From: CAYMDS01 sp964653195
Lineage (GTDB): Bacteria > Patescibacteriota > Microgenomatia > Levybacterales > UBA12049
Assembly: GCA_964653195.1 (NCBI GenBank)
Contig: CAZZCX010000003.1
Location: 18,840-82,839 of the forward strand
Direction: 5' to 3'
Length of the DNA stretch: 64,000 nucleotides
Positions 8,285 through 18,475 of this stretch are shown in pieces. Both the position numbers and the translations under genes were made by a program. Numbering within the stretch: the first letter of the stretch is position 1; each line of letters opens with the position of its first letter. Below the pieces are notes generated by a model. It was given only the letters and a program-made list of their open reading frames with translations, made no database searches and was not told where the DNA came from.

Positions 8285-10378
8285 TTAATCAGGTGAAATA
8301 ATTGATGTAGTGATTTCATTTAATTTCTTTTCAAGCGATGGATAATCTGATAATGCTGAAAATATTTGTTCGGCTTCTAATTTACTATTTTTAATAATTG
8401 TAAAATCTGAAAAACTAGCTGCTTTTAACTTAGGTATACCTGATTGAGTAGTTCCAAAAATATCTCCAGGTCCTCGGAGTCGAAGATCAAGCTCCGACAA
8501 CTCGGCACCTATATGCATCCTTTCCATAGCTTTTAGACGAGTTAATGTTTGTGTGGATTTAGTATCGCTGAAAAGTAAACAATACGATTGCTTGTCATCT
8601 CTGCCCACCCTCCCTCTTAGTTGATGAAGCTGACTTAAGCCAAATCTTTCCGCTGCCTCTATGAGTATGATTGTAGCGTTAGGTATATCAATACCTACTT
8701 CTACTACAGGTGTCGCTATAAGAATATCTGACTTTTTATCTTTAAAACTGGTAAGTATTTGGTCTTTTTCCTTCGCTTTAAGTTTTCCATGGAGCATCTC
8801 AAGACGTAAGTCAGGAAACACATTAGTTTTTAAGCGCTCAAATTCTACTTTCGCTGCTTTTACTGAAAGTAAATTTTCAGATTCCTCTATGAAAGGACAG
8901 ATTATAAAAACCTGAGTTCCTAATTCGTTTATTTGTTTACGGATCCAGTCATATGCAGCTTCCCGTTTTTCCTCTGGTACAAGCCATGTCTTAATACGTT
9001 TTCGACCTTTAGGGAGCTCATTGAGATATGAGATATCCAGATCACCATATGCCGTAAGTGCGACAGTTCTTGGGATGGGTGTTGCAGTCATGGTAAGGAA
9101 ATGTGGATTTCTACCTTTAAGCCTAATAATACTTCTCTGCTCTACCCCAAATCTTTGCTGTTCATCTACTATCACTAACCCAAGCTTATTAAACTGTATT
9201 TTTTCACTTAAAACAGCGTGTGTACCTATTAGAATATCAGTATCCTGTAACGATTTGTCAATTGAATGTTTTAATTTCTTGCTACCTGCTACTTGATTCT
9301 TAGTCCTTTTTTGTGATCTTGTTACTAAATCGATTTTAAGATTAAAGGGAGTTAGGAATTGACTAATAGTTTTATAGTGTTGCTCTGCTAGTATCTCAGT
9401 CGGTGCCATTAATACTGATTGAAATCCATTGAGGTAAGATATATATAAGGCATAAATTCCGACGATTGTTTTTCCGCTCCCTACATCTCCCTGAAGAAGT
9501 CTGTTCATGGGTTTTTCTTTTGACATATCTTTTAATATTTCCTTTATTGCTTTCTCTTGAGTTTCAGTTAGAGTAAAAGGTATAGATTTATTAAATATAC
9601 TTACTTTTTCTTGATACTTATTTGAAGACATAGGATATCCTTTTACATTTTTATCCCATTCAGTTCTGCGTTTCTTAGATTTCAATTGCAGTAAGAATAA
9701 TTCATCAAATGCTAATCTTTCGCGAGCCTGTTTCACATCATCTAATTTTTTTGGAAAATGAACTTGTGTTAATGCATCATATAGACTGGGGTATGAGTAT
9801 TTAGAGGTAATGGAATCTGGTAATATATCAATAATTTCGTTATTGAATTCTTTTAATATTAAATTTATTTGTTTTCTTAGCCACTTTGAAGTAATACCCT
9901 TCGTTTCAGGATAAATTGGTACCAACCGTCCAGTATGAAGTTGATTTTCATTACGACTATTTTCAGTAGCTAATATTTCATAATCAGGGGACGTTATAAC
10001 AAATTTATTCTTGAATATGTCAACTTTACCTGAAAGAGATATCTTGTCATTTACGTGAATATATTTTGTCAAAAAGGGCTGGTTATACCAAACTACTTCA
10101 ATTGAGCCTGTTTCATCAGCTATAATCGCTTTTTGTATTTTTCGAAATTTTCTTGTGAACACGTTCTCAATTGATATGACTTGTCCATGAATAGTTACGA
10201 CTTCACCTGCTTGAACCTGATTTATTTTTGAGATTAACGAAAAGTCATCATAGCGGAAAGGTAAATGCCAGAGAAAATCATTTAATGTGAAAATATTAAG
10301 CTTTTCAAGTCTTCCTGAGAATAATTTATAAATTCTACCTGCGTTTTTTAGAGAAGTTTGCAGTGTAATTTTATCCAT
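8285..10378 (-). CDS. recG: ATP-dependent DNA helicase RecG
   Basis: 697-aa branch-migration helicase that remodels stalled forks and Holliday junctions. The N-terminal wedge/OB domain (about 60-150) carries VTIHGQVISIE. Helicase motifs are all visible: LLQGDVGSGKT (Walker A, about 291), MAPTEILAEQH, VIVDEQQRFGVEQR, LTMTATPIPRT, and the C-terminal VVEVGIDIPNAT and QLRGRVGRD. Full normal length for the family minus a short N-terminal extension. Downstream of a 34-aa membrane peptide on the same strand. Confidence 0.96.
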   Translation of the reverse strand: MDKITLQTSLKNAGRIYKLFSGRLEKLNIFTLNDFLWHLPFRYDDFSLISKINQVQAGEVVTIHGQVISIENVFTRKFRKIQKAIIADETGSIEVVWYNQPFLTKYIHVNDKISLSGKVDIFKNKFVITSPDYEILATENSRNENQLHTGRLVPIYPETKGITSKWLRKQINLILKEFNNEIIDILPDSITSKYSYPSLYDALTQVHFPKKLDDVKQARERLAFDELFLLQLKSKKRRTEWDKNVKGYPMSSNKYQEKVSIFNKSIPFTLTETQEKAIKEILKDMSKEKPMNRLLQGDVGSGKTIVGIYALYISYLNGFQSVLMAPTEILAEQHYKTISQFLTPFNLKIDLVTRSQKRTKNQVAGSKKLKHSIDKSLQDTDILIGTHAVLSEKIQFNKLGLVIVDEQQRFGVEQRSIIRLKGRNPHFLTMTATPIPRTVALTAYGDLDISYLNELPKGRKRIKTWLVPEEKREAAYDWIRKQINELGTQVFIICPFIEESENLLSVKAAKVEFERLKTNVFPDLRLEMLHGKLKAKEKDQILTSFKDKKSDILIATPVVEVGIDIPNATIILIEAAERFGLSQLHQLRGRVGRDDKQSYCLLFSDTKSTQTLTRLKAMERMHIGAELSELDLRLRGPGDIFGTTQSGIPKLKAASFSDFTIIKNSKLEAEQIFSALSDYPSLEKKLNEITTSIISPD

Positions 10379-10415
10379 TTACAAATATAAATTATATTTA
10401 ATAGGAAACTAAATC

Positions 10416-10520
10416 CTAAAAATACATTAAATAAGGAAGAAAAGAGGTAGCTATCATCGCAATAACAGCGAATATCATTATTATTCTGAAAATTTTTTTA
10501 TGTTTTCGTACGAAATTCAT
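10416..10520 (-). CDS. 34-aa single-pass membrane peptide
   Basis: Small ORF between tyrS and recG: basic N-terminus MNFVRKHKK followed by one hydrophobic helix containing IFAVIAMIATSFLPYL and ending in TAG at 10416. The positive-inside start plus a single helix is typical of genuine small membrane proteins. It is 34 nt from the tyrS stop and 38 nt from recG. No function can be assigned. Confidence 0.55.
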   Translation of the reverse strand: MNFVRKHKKIFRIIMIFAVIAMIATSFLPYLMYF

Positions 10521-10554
10521 AGAATTTATGTATCTTATAACTTATAACTTGTTA

Positions 10555-11745
10555 CTAGTTACCTGTAGCTATTCTAGCAAATCTTCTTTTTCCTACTCTT
10601 ATTATCATATCATTTTTTATTAAAATTATTTTATTAGGATTCGTAATCCTTTCTTCGTCAATTTCTACCCCTCCTTGTTCTATTAGTCGTTTTGCTTCAG
10701 CTTTGCTCTTGCTGAATTTTATAAGCATTAATAAATCTGCAACTTCAACTTGATTTTGTCCAGAATAGTGATGTAGTGGTAAATCTAAAGGAACTATCTT
10801 TTGCTGAATAGTTTTTTCAAAATGTTCTTTAGCATTTTCAGCAAGCGTTGCGTCATGTATGTCATTAATGACATTAAAAGCCAATAGTTTTTTTACCTCC
10901 ATTGGATTTCTACCATTTTCTAATCCGTTTGCGATATTTTTAATTTCACTTACGGAAAAGTTTGTGCAAAGTGTTAAATATTCGATAATAAGTTCATCTT
11001 TTATAGCCATAATTTTAGCAAAAATATTTTCCGGAGTATCATCAATCCAAATAGCATTGTTCCAGGTTTTGCTCATTTTTCTTCCATCTGTACCCGACAA
11101 GAATGTATTCGTCATAACAAATGATTCTTTTGAGCGCAAATTCTTTTGTAAAATTCTTCCTGCTTGCATATTGAAAGTTTGGTCAGTACCTCCAAGTTGT
11201 AAATCGGTATCCATTATATAACTGTCATATCCCTGCATAATTGGATAAAGCACTTCGTCAAGTCTAACTCTCTTCCCTTCAGTAAGACGTTTTTTAATAA
11301 GTTCACGGCTAATAAAGTCATTCATTGAGAAATTTTGAGTAAGTTTTATTATTTCAGAAAAGGTTAATTTTCCAAGCCATTCACTGTTATGCACTATTTC
11401 AATCTTATTGAAGTCTATTATTTTCTCTGCTTGTTGTTTATATGTTTGAAAGTTAAATTTTATTTCTTCTGGAGTAAGTATAGGACGTTCTGATTCTTTA
11501 TCTGATGTGTCACCAACTAGAGTAGTAAAATCACCAATAAGAAATGTTACTTTATGACCTAATTCTGAAAATTGTTGGAGCTTTCTGAGTGGAACAGCAT
11601 GACCTAAATGAATTCTTGTCATTGTGGGATCTATCCCGAGGTAAATATTAAGAATTTTTCCTGCTTCGAGAACTTTTTTAAGTTCTTCTTTTCCTGGAAT
11701 TATATTTGCTACCCCTCTTGTTAGTAGCTCTTCAATTTTATCCAT
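10555..11745 (-). CDS. tyrS: Tyrosyl-tRNA synthetase
   Basis: Class I synthetase that charges tRNA-Tyr. The HIGH-type motif appears as HLGHAVPLRK (about residue 47), tyrosine-binding residues in YPIMQGYDSYIMDTDLQLGGTDQ, and the KMSKS loop as GRKMSKTWNN. A C-terminal S4 RNA-binding domain (about 330-396, SKSKAEAKRLIEQGGVEID) anchors the tRNA. 396 aa fits the TyrZ-like subgroup. Divergent from the PBP gene, sharing a 74-nt intergenic region. Confidence 0.96.
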   Translation of the reverse strand: MDKIEELLTRGVANIIPGKEELKKVLEAGKILNIYLGIDPTMTRIHLGHAVPLRKLQQFSELGHKVTFLIGDFTTLVGDTSDKESERPILTPEEIKFNFQTYKQQAEKIIDFNKIEIVHNSEWLGKLTFSEIIKLTQNFSMNDFISRELIKKRLTEGKRVRLDEVLYPIMQGYDSYIMDTDLQLGGTDQTFNMQAGRILQKNLRSKESFVMTNTFLSGTDGRKMSKTWNNAIWIDDTPENIFAKIMAIKDELIIEYLTLCTNFSVSEIKNIANGLENGRNPMEVKKLLAFNVINDIHDATLAENAKEHFEKTIQQKIVPLDLPLHHYSGQNQVEVADLLMLIKFSKSKAEAKRLIEQGGVEIDEERITNPNKIILIKNDMIIRVGKRRFARIATGN

Positions 11746-11777
11746 ATTGGGAGTATAACATATTTTTTATTACAATT

Positions 11778-11806
11778 TTGGTTGCTATCAGCTTTTTTGG
11801 TATACT
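11778..11806 (+). promoter_or_regulatory. Promoter of the penicillin-binding protein gene
   Basis: TTGGTT, a 17-nt spacer and TATACT lie about 14 nt before the ATG at 11820, so the transcript would have only a very short 5' leader. Called by match to sigma-70 consensus and spacing. Confidence 0.55.
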
Positions 11807-11819
11807 ATAGTTTGCAGGT

Positions 11820-14168
11820 ATGGATTACCGCTCACACAGACGAAAAAATAGACGCCAACGTCGACCTTATCTCAGTAAATCCCGTTTATTTAATATATTT
11901 ACTATTAATAAGCTCACTCGTTATATTTTCTTTGGAATAATAGCTGGTATTATTTTTATAGCTTCTCTCTTTATATACTACAGTTTCCAGCTTCCTCAAC
12001 CCGGCAAAATCGCTGAATCTAAATATTCTGATGCGACTCGGATTTATGATAGATCAGGTGAGTTATTATATTCAGTTTATGCTGATGAAAATAGAACATA
12101 TATCAAGCTAGATAAAATTTCTAAAAAACTTCAGGATGCTACGATTGCGATTGAAGATGAGAATTTTTACAAAAATAAAGGTTTTGACCCTTTTGGACCA
12201 ATGCGTATAATTAAAAATTTGATCTTACGTCAGCGTGCTATTGGTGCATCAAGTATAACTCAACAACTCGTGAAAAACATTCTTCTCACAAACGAACGAA
12301 GTATTCCTAGAAAAGTTAAGGAATTGATATTGGCGATTCAGGTGGATAGTAAATTTTCAAAAGATCAAATCCTCGAGATGTATTTAAATAATATTCCATA
12401 TGGAGGCACTGCGATAGGTGCTGAGGCTGCTTCTCAAACTTACTTCGGCAAAGCTGCAAATGAACTTGATTTGGCAGAGTCTGCTTTTTTAGCTGGACTT
12501 CCACAAAGTCCTAGTGTTTATTCTCCATTTACAGGTAACAAATATTATGTGGACCGCACAAAAGCAGTACTAAAGCAAATGGTAAGCAATAGGTATATAA
12601 GTCAGAAAGAGTCTGATAATGCTTTAAAAAAGATAGATAATTATAAATTTTCTAAGCAAGATACAGCAATGAAAGCTCCGCATTTCGTGCTTTATGTAAA
12701 AGAACTTCTTGCACGTCAATTTGGTGAACAAGTAGTAGAAAGAGGCGGTCTGCAAGTTACAACTACACTAGATTATAAACTTCAAAAAGATGCAGAAAAA
12801 ATAATCCGTGAAGAAATTGATAATCTTGAAGATTATCACGTAGGTAATGGCGCAGCGATGATAAATGATCCTAAGACTGGTGAGATATTGACTCTAATAG
12901 GAAGTAAAGATTATTTTGCTGATCCATTACCTGAAAATTGCACATCGGGTAAAGATTGTATTTTCGAACCAAACTATAATACTGCATTTGCGAAAAGACA
13001 GCCCGGCTCTTCTCTTAAACCAATTATTTATGCAGAAGCATTTGAAAAAGGTTTTACGCCGGCAACTTTACTTATGGATGTAAAAACTAATTTTCAGTCT
13101 GGATCAGCTGACAAACCTTATGCACCAGCAAATTACAGCGGTAAGTATCAAGGACCAGTTCAAATTCGTTTTGCTTTAGGGAATTCTCTAAATATTCCTG
13201 CTGTAAAAACACTCGCTATGATAGGCATAAAAGATGCTATGCAAAAAGCATATGAAATGGGAATTGAAGATTGGGAACCAACAGAGGAAACTATGAAAAA
13301 TGTCGGATTATCATTGGTGTTGGGCGGTCGAGAGACTAGCTTATATAACGAGATGGTCGCTTATGGGACTTTTGCAAATAGCGGAATCAGAAAAGATCCT
13401 GTGACTATTTTGAAGGTATCTGATAATAAAGGAAAAAGTTTATTTGAACATAAGGATAGAAGCGGAATTAGAGCATTATCTGAAGATGTATCATTTCTCA
13501 TTTCGCATATACTCTTGGATAATGTGGCAAGATCCCAAGAGTTCGGTTCGCGGTCACTTTTAGTAATACCTGGGAAAACAGTGGCTGTTAAGACAGGAAC
13601 TACAGATGAGAAACGCGATAACTGGACAATAGGATATACGCCTTCAAGAGTAGTCGGTGTTTGGGTCGGGAATAATGATAATAGTGCGATGAATCCCAAG
13701 ATAGCATCAGGTGTTACTGGCGCTTCATCTATCTGGCATAAAATAATGGTTTTAGCCTTAAAAAATAAATCTAATGAAGAGTTTGCGAAACCTGAAAATG
13801 TTTTCGCAATGCAGGTGGATTCGTTTACCGGTATGCTTCCTGTGGAGGGCAAACCTACAAGATCAGAGTATTTTATCAAAGGAACTGAGCCTACTATTAA
13901 ATCATTAATATACCAGAACAAGGATGGTCAGGATTATATGGTTTTTCGAGAAGATGATCCATTATCTTATGATAGTACAAATCGTTGGCAAGAGGGTATT
14001 AATTCATGGATTGAGGAATTTCATAAAGACGATCCTAAGTATCATCCTCCAGGTGATATTCTTGATGTGAATAAACCGAAAGAAAAAGAGGAAAAAACAG
14101 AGGATAATAATGAAAATAATAAACCAACGAATACTCCTTTTCCTTCAGATACCCCGACCCCTACTTAA
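11820..14168 (+). CDS. Class A penicillin-binding protein (glycosyltransferase/transpeptidase)
   Basis: 782-aa bifunctional peptidoglycan synthase. Order: basic cytoplasmic tail, membrane helix (about 37-60), GT51 glycosyltransferase with IAIEDENFYKNKGFD and GASSITQQLVKNILLT, then the transpeptidase with the nucleophile SxxK in RQPGSSLKPIIYAEAF (about 397), SxN motif GNSLNIPAVK and KTGTTDEKRDNW. A low-complexity Lys/Glu/Asn/Pro/Thr tail follows residue about 745. A short-leader promoter precedes it. It ends 2 nt from the convergent pheT stop. Confidence 0.95.
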   Translation: MDYRSHRRKNRRQRRPYLSKSRLFNIFTINKLTRYIFFGIIAGIIFIASLFIYYSFQLPQPGKIAESKYSDATRIYDRSGELLYSVYADENRTYIKLDKISKKLQDATIAIEDENFYKNKGFDPFGPMRIIKNLILRQRAIGASSITQQLVKNILLTNERSIPRKVKELILAIQVDSKFSKDQILEMYLNNIPYGGTAIGAEAASQTYFGKAANELDLAESAFLAGLPQSPSVYSPFTGNKYYVDRTKAVLKQMVSNRYISQKESDNALKKIDNYKFSKQDTAMKAPHFVLYVKELLARQFGEQVVERGGLQVTTTLDYKLQKDAEKIIREEIDNLEDYHVGNGAAMINDPKTGEILTLIGSKDYFADPLPENCTSGKDCIFEPNYNTAFAKRQPGSSLKPIIYAEAFEKGFTPATLLMDVKTNFQSGSADKPYAPANYSGKYQGPVQIRFALGNSLNIPAVKTLAMIGIKDAMQKAYEMGIEDWEPTEETMKNVGLSLVLGGRETSLYNEMVAYGTFANSGIRKDPVTILKVSDNKGKSLFEHKDRSGIRALSEDVSFLISHILLDNVARSQEFGSRSLLVIPGKTVAVKTGTTDEKRDNWTIGYTPSRVVGVWVGNNDNSAMNPKIASGVTGASSIWHKIMVLALKNKSNEEFAKPENVFAMQVDSFTGMLPVEGKPTRSEYFIKGTEPTIKSLIYQNKDGQDYMVFREDDPLSYDSTNRWQEGINSWIEEFHKDDPKYHPPGDILDVNKPKEKEEKTEDNNENNKPTNTPFPSDTPTPT

Positions 14169-14170
14169 TA

Positions 14171-16042
14171 TTATTTCAGCATCACATTTTTTTTCTGAAG
14201 CGCTTTAGTAATTTTTTCTCTTACAGGTGCTACGTCGCTAGTGGTTAGGTTTCTGTCAAAATTTAGATAAGTTATTCTAAATGTTTTTGTGTTCTGAAAT
14301 TTGTCATAGAGCTCGACATTAGCGATAGTTAGACTTTGTTTTTTTATAAGATCAATAATCTCACTTACTTTTGCTGATACAGGAATTATAAAAGCCATAT
14401 CTTCGATTATTGGCGGATATTTGGGTATAGGAATATATTGCCTGTATTGTATTTTGTCTGTCATAAGTAAATTAAAAGGAAATGAGAAATATATAAAGTT
14501 CTCATTCCATTCTATATATTTGTCAATAGATTCCGTTATATGAAAATCAGAGAATATACGTTCAATCAAACCTTTTACTTCAAAATAATTTTTGTTATTA
14601 CTTATTCCCGCTACCTCGTAAAGTTCTTTAGCATTTTTTAAATTTTTTCCTAAATACACTTTTCCAATTTCAAAAATATTTATATTTTCAAAGTTTGGAT
14701 TATTGAGCTTCATTGCTTTCATAAGATTGATTTTTAGGTTTGGCCTGAGATATTCAAACTCGCGGCTTACAGGATTATCCACTCTTAAAACCTCGCTTAT
14801 ATTGTAATTTATAGTATTTAAGTCATCTTCACTTATCAAACTATATGTCTGAATTTCACAATAAGATGAAGCAGTAAGTAAATTTTTAATTTTTAAATCT
14901 AGTCTATAATCTTTGAAATATGGTATTGATATTGTTGGGATATCACCTGTAGGAAGCGATTTTGGAAAGTTATTGTAGCCAAATATTCTTGCTACTTCTT
15001 CAATTAGATCCTCTTCAATTGTTAGATCTCCTCTATAGGTAGGTATTGTACATTCGACTAATTCCGATTTTAATACTGGATTAAGTAGGAGCCTTTTTAG
15101 TATTGAATGAACTTCCTTTGCAGGTATATTTATTCCCAATATATTATCAAGTCTTTTTAAGCTCAAATTTAACTTCCGGGGTTCAAAAGATTCCTTTTTC
15201 GCGTCAATTAATTTACTTGCTACTTCTCCTCCAGCTATTTCTTGGATAAGATTACTAGTTCTTTTTAATGTATCTAATGTGCCGCCAGGGTTTGCGCCTC
15301 TTTCAAATATTCTAGAAGCTTCGGACCATAAACTCAAACGTTGTGAAGTCCTCCTTATTAATTTACCGTTATATACTGCTACCAAAATAAGTATTGTAGT
15401 AGTGTCTTGAGTTATTCCGGAATTTAGACCGCCTTTAATACCACATAGATCTATCACTTTATCACCATTTTTGAAGATAATCGCATTTTCAGGAAGTGAA
15501 TAAGTTTTTCTATCAACACTTTCAAAGTTCTCACCACCTACAGACTTCATTAAAGTCATTTCAGCATTATGGAGTTTGTCGTAATCGAATACATGTATTG
15601 GGTTTCCGGTTTCAAACATAACATAATTCGTGATGTCTACGAGATTATTTATCGGGCGAAGACCCACGCTTTTTAGTCTCAATTGCATCCATTCAGGTGA
15701 TGGTTCTTGTCTGACATTTTTAATAATAAGAGCGGAGTAACGTGAGCAAAGTTGAAAATCGTTATTTATTATTAAAGGGAGTTTCTTTGTAGGTTCATTG
15801 AGGTCATTTAGTTTTGGAAGTGTAAGTGGGGTATTTTGAATTGCTGCTATTTCACGTGCCACTCCTATTATTGACATCCAATCAGGCCTATTCGGTGTTA
15901 CCTCACAATCAAGCACTATTTCACCTTCTATTTTTTCATAGCTTTCAGTAGTCAGCCCTACCTCAGTCATCTTCCACATCAATTGACTTAATGGCAAATT
16001 TATTTTTACAAAATCTTCTAGCCAAGATAAAGGTGTTTTCAT
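14171..16042 (-). CDS. pheT: Phenylalanyl-tRNA synthetase beta subunit, reduced form
   Basis: Non-catalytic but tRNA-binding and editing subunit of PheRS. It begins MKTPLSWLEDFVKINLP and passes almost directly to CEVTPNRPDWMSIIGVAREIA, so the EMAP/OB-fold insertion (about 110 residues in E. coli PheT) is missing. The B3/B4 editing core, B5 and a C-terminal anticodon-binding fold remain (FRITYLNFDRNLTTSDV). 623 aa against about 790 usual. Last gene of the aromatic operon, 1 nt after pheS. Confidence 0.93.
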   Translation of the reverse strand: MKTPLSWLEDFVKINLPLSQLMWKMTEVGLTTESYEKIEGEIVLDCEVTPNRPDWMSIIGVAREIAAIQNTPLTLPKLNDLNEPTKKLPLIINNDFQLCSRYSALIIKNVRQEPSPEWMQLRLKSVGLRPINNLVDITNYVMFETGNPIHVFDYDKLHNAEMTLMKSVGGENFESVDRKTYSLPENAIIFKNGDKVIDLCGIKGGLNSGITQDTTTILILVAVYNGKLIRRTSQRLSLWSEASRIFERGANPGGTLDTLKRTSNLIQEIAGGEVASKLIDAKKESFEPRKLNLSLKRLDNILGINIPAKEVHSILKRLLLNPVLKSELVECTIPTYRGDLTIEEDLIEEVARIFGYNNFPKSLPTGDIPTISIPYFKDYRLDLKIKNLLTASSYCEIQTYSLISEDDLNTINYNISEVLRVDNPVSREFEYLRPNLKINLMKAMKLNNPNFENINIFEIGKVYLGKNLKNAKELYEVAGISNNKNYFEVKGLIERIFSDFHITESIDKYIEWNENFIYFSFPFNLLMTDKIQYRQYIPIPKYPPIIEDMAFIIPVSAKVSEIIDLIKKQSLTIANVELYDKFQNTKTFRITYLNFDRNLTTSDVAPVREKITKALQKKNVMLK

Positions 16043-16043
16043 A

Positions 16044-17081
16044 TCAAAATTGATTTATTATTCTCAGATCAGGGTTTGTGAGTATTCTTAAATCATCCAT
16101 TTGATAACGTAGTGTTGCTATTCTAGATAGTCCTATTGCAAACGCAAAACCATTAACTTTTTTCGGATCGTGTCCAGCTGCTTTTAATACATTTGGATGT
16201 ATCATTCCAGCCGGCATAATTTCACTCCAGCCACTTTTTTTACAAAAACTACAACCTTTACCAATACATATTGTACATTCCATATATGTATCCACTCCCG
16301 GTTCTACAAATGGAAAATTAGTTGTAGCAAATCGCAGTTTTATATTCTTTCCCATTAATTTTCTTAAAACATAATCAATTGTTCCGAAAAGATCAGTAAG
16401 GCGTACATTAGTGTCAATTAGAAAGCCTTCAACCTGCCAGAATTCAAACCCATGGGAAGCGTCAACTTGTTCATATCGATAATTCTTACCTGGAACGATA
16501 CACCTTATAGGAGGTTTAATTTTTTCCATAACGCGTCCTTGCATTGCTGAGGTTTGTGTACGAAGTATAATTTCGCCGGGATTTATTTTTTCATTACGTG
16601 TATCTAGGAATAAGGTTTGCTGCATGTCTCTTGCTGGATGATCCTTTGGTATATTTAAAGCTTCAAAATTATAATAATCTGATTCTATCTCTGGTCCATC
16701 AGCAGCCTGAAATCCTAGAGTCTTAAAAACATCTATGACATCAAATAGAACATGCGTTAAAGGATGCAAGTGACCGATTTGTGGTTTAAGTCCTGGTTCA
16801 GTTGTATCAAATTCAATCTTTTTAGTTTTTGTTTGTTTATTCTCTAATTCATCTCGCTTTTGTCTGATAGTTGTTTCAAGTATCTCTTTGACTTCATTTA
16901 ATAATTTTCCAACTGAAGGCTTTTCTTCAATTGGGACGTTTTTTATCTCTTTCATTAATATGGCCAAGGAACCATTTTTACCTAAGAACTGCATACGAAA
17001 TTCTTCAATTTCACTCACATCTTGCGCATCAAGTATCATAGGAAGTGCTGCGTTTTTTATATTTATCAGTTTTCTTTCCAT
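16044..17081 (-). CDS. pheS: Phenylalanyl-tRNA synthetase alpha subunit
   Basis: Class II catalytic subunit. A shortened N-terminal coiled coil is followed by motif 1 around HPLTHVLFDVIDVF, motif 2 VPGKNYRYEQVDASHGFEFWQVEG, and motif 3 FAFAIGLSRIATLRY. A Cys-rich insert, MECTICIGKGCSFCK, suggests a zinc knuckle. It follows the TyrA-dehydratase gene by 41 nt and has no obvious promoter of its own, so phenylalanine synthesis and charging are probably co-transcribed. Confidence 0.95.
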   Translation of the reverse strand: MERKLINIKNAALPMILDAQDVSEIEEFRMQFLGKNGSLAILMKEIKNVPIEEKPSVGKLLNEVKEILETTIRQKRDELENKQTKTKKIEFDTTEPGLKPQIGHLHPLTHVLFDVIDVFKTLGFQAADGPEIESDYYNFEALNIPKDHPARDMQQTLFLDTRNEKINPGEIILRTQTSAMQGRVMEKIKPPIRCIVPGKNYRYEQVDASHGFEFWQVEGFLIDTNVRLTDLFGTIDYVLRKLMGKNIKLRFATTNFPFVEPGVDTYMECTICIGKGCSFCKKSGWSEIMPAGMIHPNVLKAAGHDPKKVNGFAFAIGLSRIATLRYQMDDLRILTNPDLRIINQF

Positions 17082-17122
17082 ATAAACATTTTAACAGAAT
17101 ATAATGATTTCTTGAATATGTC

Positions 17123-18475
17123 TTAGCCCCTTTTTACTAAGAGAAATCTTGTAAGATTATCTTTTTGATCTTGAAGATTTTCAGCAATAATATCTAAATT
17201 GTATTTAAGAGCTAAGCCAGAGGGACCTAATATTGCAGTAGATTTTGGAATTTTCATTTTTGCTAAGTAATTTGCAGCCTTCGCTGTATCTATTAAATCT
17301 CCTTTTCCGCTTATTTGTTTATACTTATTAAATTTATTTTTCAAAGTATTTTTACATTGTGCAAAAACTTGTGGGTGTGCGATTATGGTAGTAATTTCAG
17401 AAATATCTACGTCACTTCTTTTCATTAAAAAGTGTCTAATTAGAATATTAAAATCAGAAACAATAACTGATGAATATTTAGCTAGAGCATTCATTGACTC
17501 TTCTACTATTCCTCCCGTAGAGTTTGTAATAGCGAAAAGACCGTAATCAATATATCCAAGTTGTAAGCTCTTAAGTACTTTCTCAGATGTATAAAGATAT
17601 TTTATTTTATAAGGAAGACTTTTTTTTAGATTATTAGAATAAAGATTATTTATAAAGTACATCAAAGCTTCTTCATTGAAGCTTACCTTGCCGCCTTGAA
17701 TTCCATATGTTATGTATTTACTGTTTACGTAATTTGGTAGTAATTGGTTGTAGAGACGATTATAAGCCTTGCCTAGTTTTAAGCGCATTCTTTTTGTAAA
17801 GGGATTATATATTTGTAAATCAGTAAACAATTGCCAAGTGTCATTTACTGTTTGTTCAGTTACTTCATGTAGCTTTTTTGAACCTAATGAATCAATAGGT
17901 GTAGGCGTAAAATGCACTTTTTCCAATAATCTGCCTATAAAATGAGTTAATCCTTGGGAATCTGCTGCAAGTCTGTCGTGTTTTTCGGCAGACATCTCAA
18001 CTACATTTAGTTTTTTGCTTATGAAGTATTCTTTCCAAAATTGCATCGTTTCATCAGTGCACCTGAATTTGTCTATTATCATTGTTAAATTCGTAAATCC
18101 CTCCTTACTGCTATCAGGACCAAACATAGGGTGAGTCAGCATTGCCTGAATACTCGTATTTTTTAAATATCTAGTAAATACTTTTTTCGGATGTATTTTT
18201 ACGGATAAAACATCAATTAAAATATTCCTTGTATTAAAAAACTTTTTATGTTTTTTAATCACATTTTCAAAAACTGAGATAGGTACAGCGAAAAATGTGT
18301 AATCTGCTTTATAGATTTCTTCTAAAGATTTGGTAAATTTTGAATTTTTATTTAGTTCTATATTTTTTGAATTTAAACTACCTTTATCATATATTTGAAC
18401 TAAAAAGTCATCCTTAATAAGTCTATATAAGGTTTTTCCGAACCTGCCAAAACCAATAATACTAATTGTTTTCAT
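17123..18475 (-). CDS. Fused prephenate dehydrogenase - prephenate dehydratase, no ACT domain
   Basis: 450-aa fusion covering both prephenate branches. Residues about 1-250 are a TyrA-type dehydrogenase: SIIGFGRFGKTLY Rossmann motif, AMLTHPMFGPDS active-site segment and EKHDRLAADSQGLTHF. Residues about 255-450 are a prephenate dehydratase with YGIQGGKVSFNEEAL, the NSTGGIVEESM loop, IIAHPQVFAQC and the terminal DNLTRFLLV. The C-terminal ACT domain that mediates Phe feedback in most dehydratases is absent. It overlaps the chorismate mutase gene by 4 nt. Together these make phenylpyruvate and hydroxyphenylpyruvate. Confidence 0.88.
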   Translation of the reverse strand: MKTISIIGFGRFGKTLYRLIKDDFLVQIYDKGSLNSKNIELNKNSKFTKSLEEIYKADYTFFAVPISVFENVIKKHKKFFNTRNILIDVLSVKIHPKKVFTRYLKNTSIQAMLTHPMFGPDSSKEGFTNLTMIIDKFRCTDETMQFWKEYFISKKLNVVEMSAEKHDRLAADSQGLTHFIGRLLEKVHFTPTPIDSLGSKKLHEVTEQTVNDTWQLFTDLQIYNPFTKRMRLKLGKAYNRLYNQLLPNYVNSKYITYGIQGGKVSFNEEALMYFINNLYSNNLKKSLPYKIKYLYTSEKVLKSLQLGYIDYGLFAITNSTGGIVEESMNALAKYSSVIVSDFNILIRHFLMKRSDVDISEITTIIAHPQVFAQCKNTLKNKFNKYKQISGKGDLIDTAKAANYLAKMKIPKSTAILGPSGLALKYNLDIIAENLQDQKDNLTRFLLVKRG

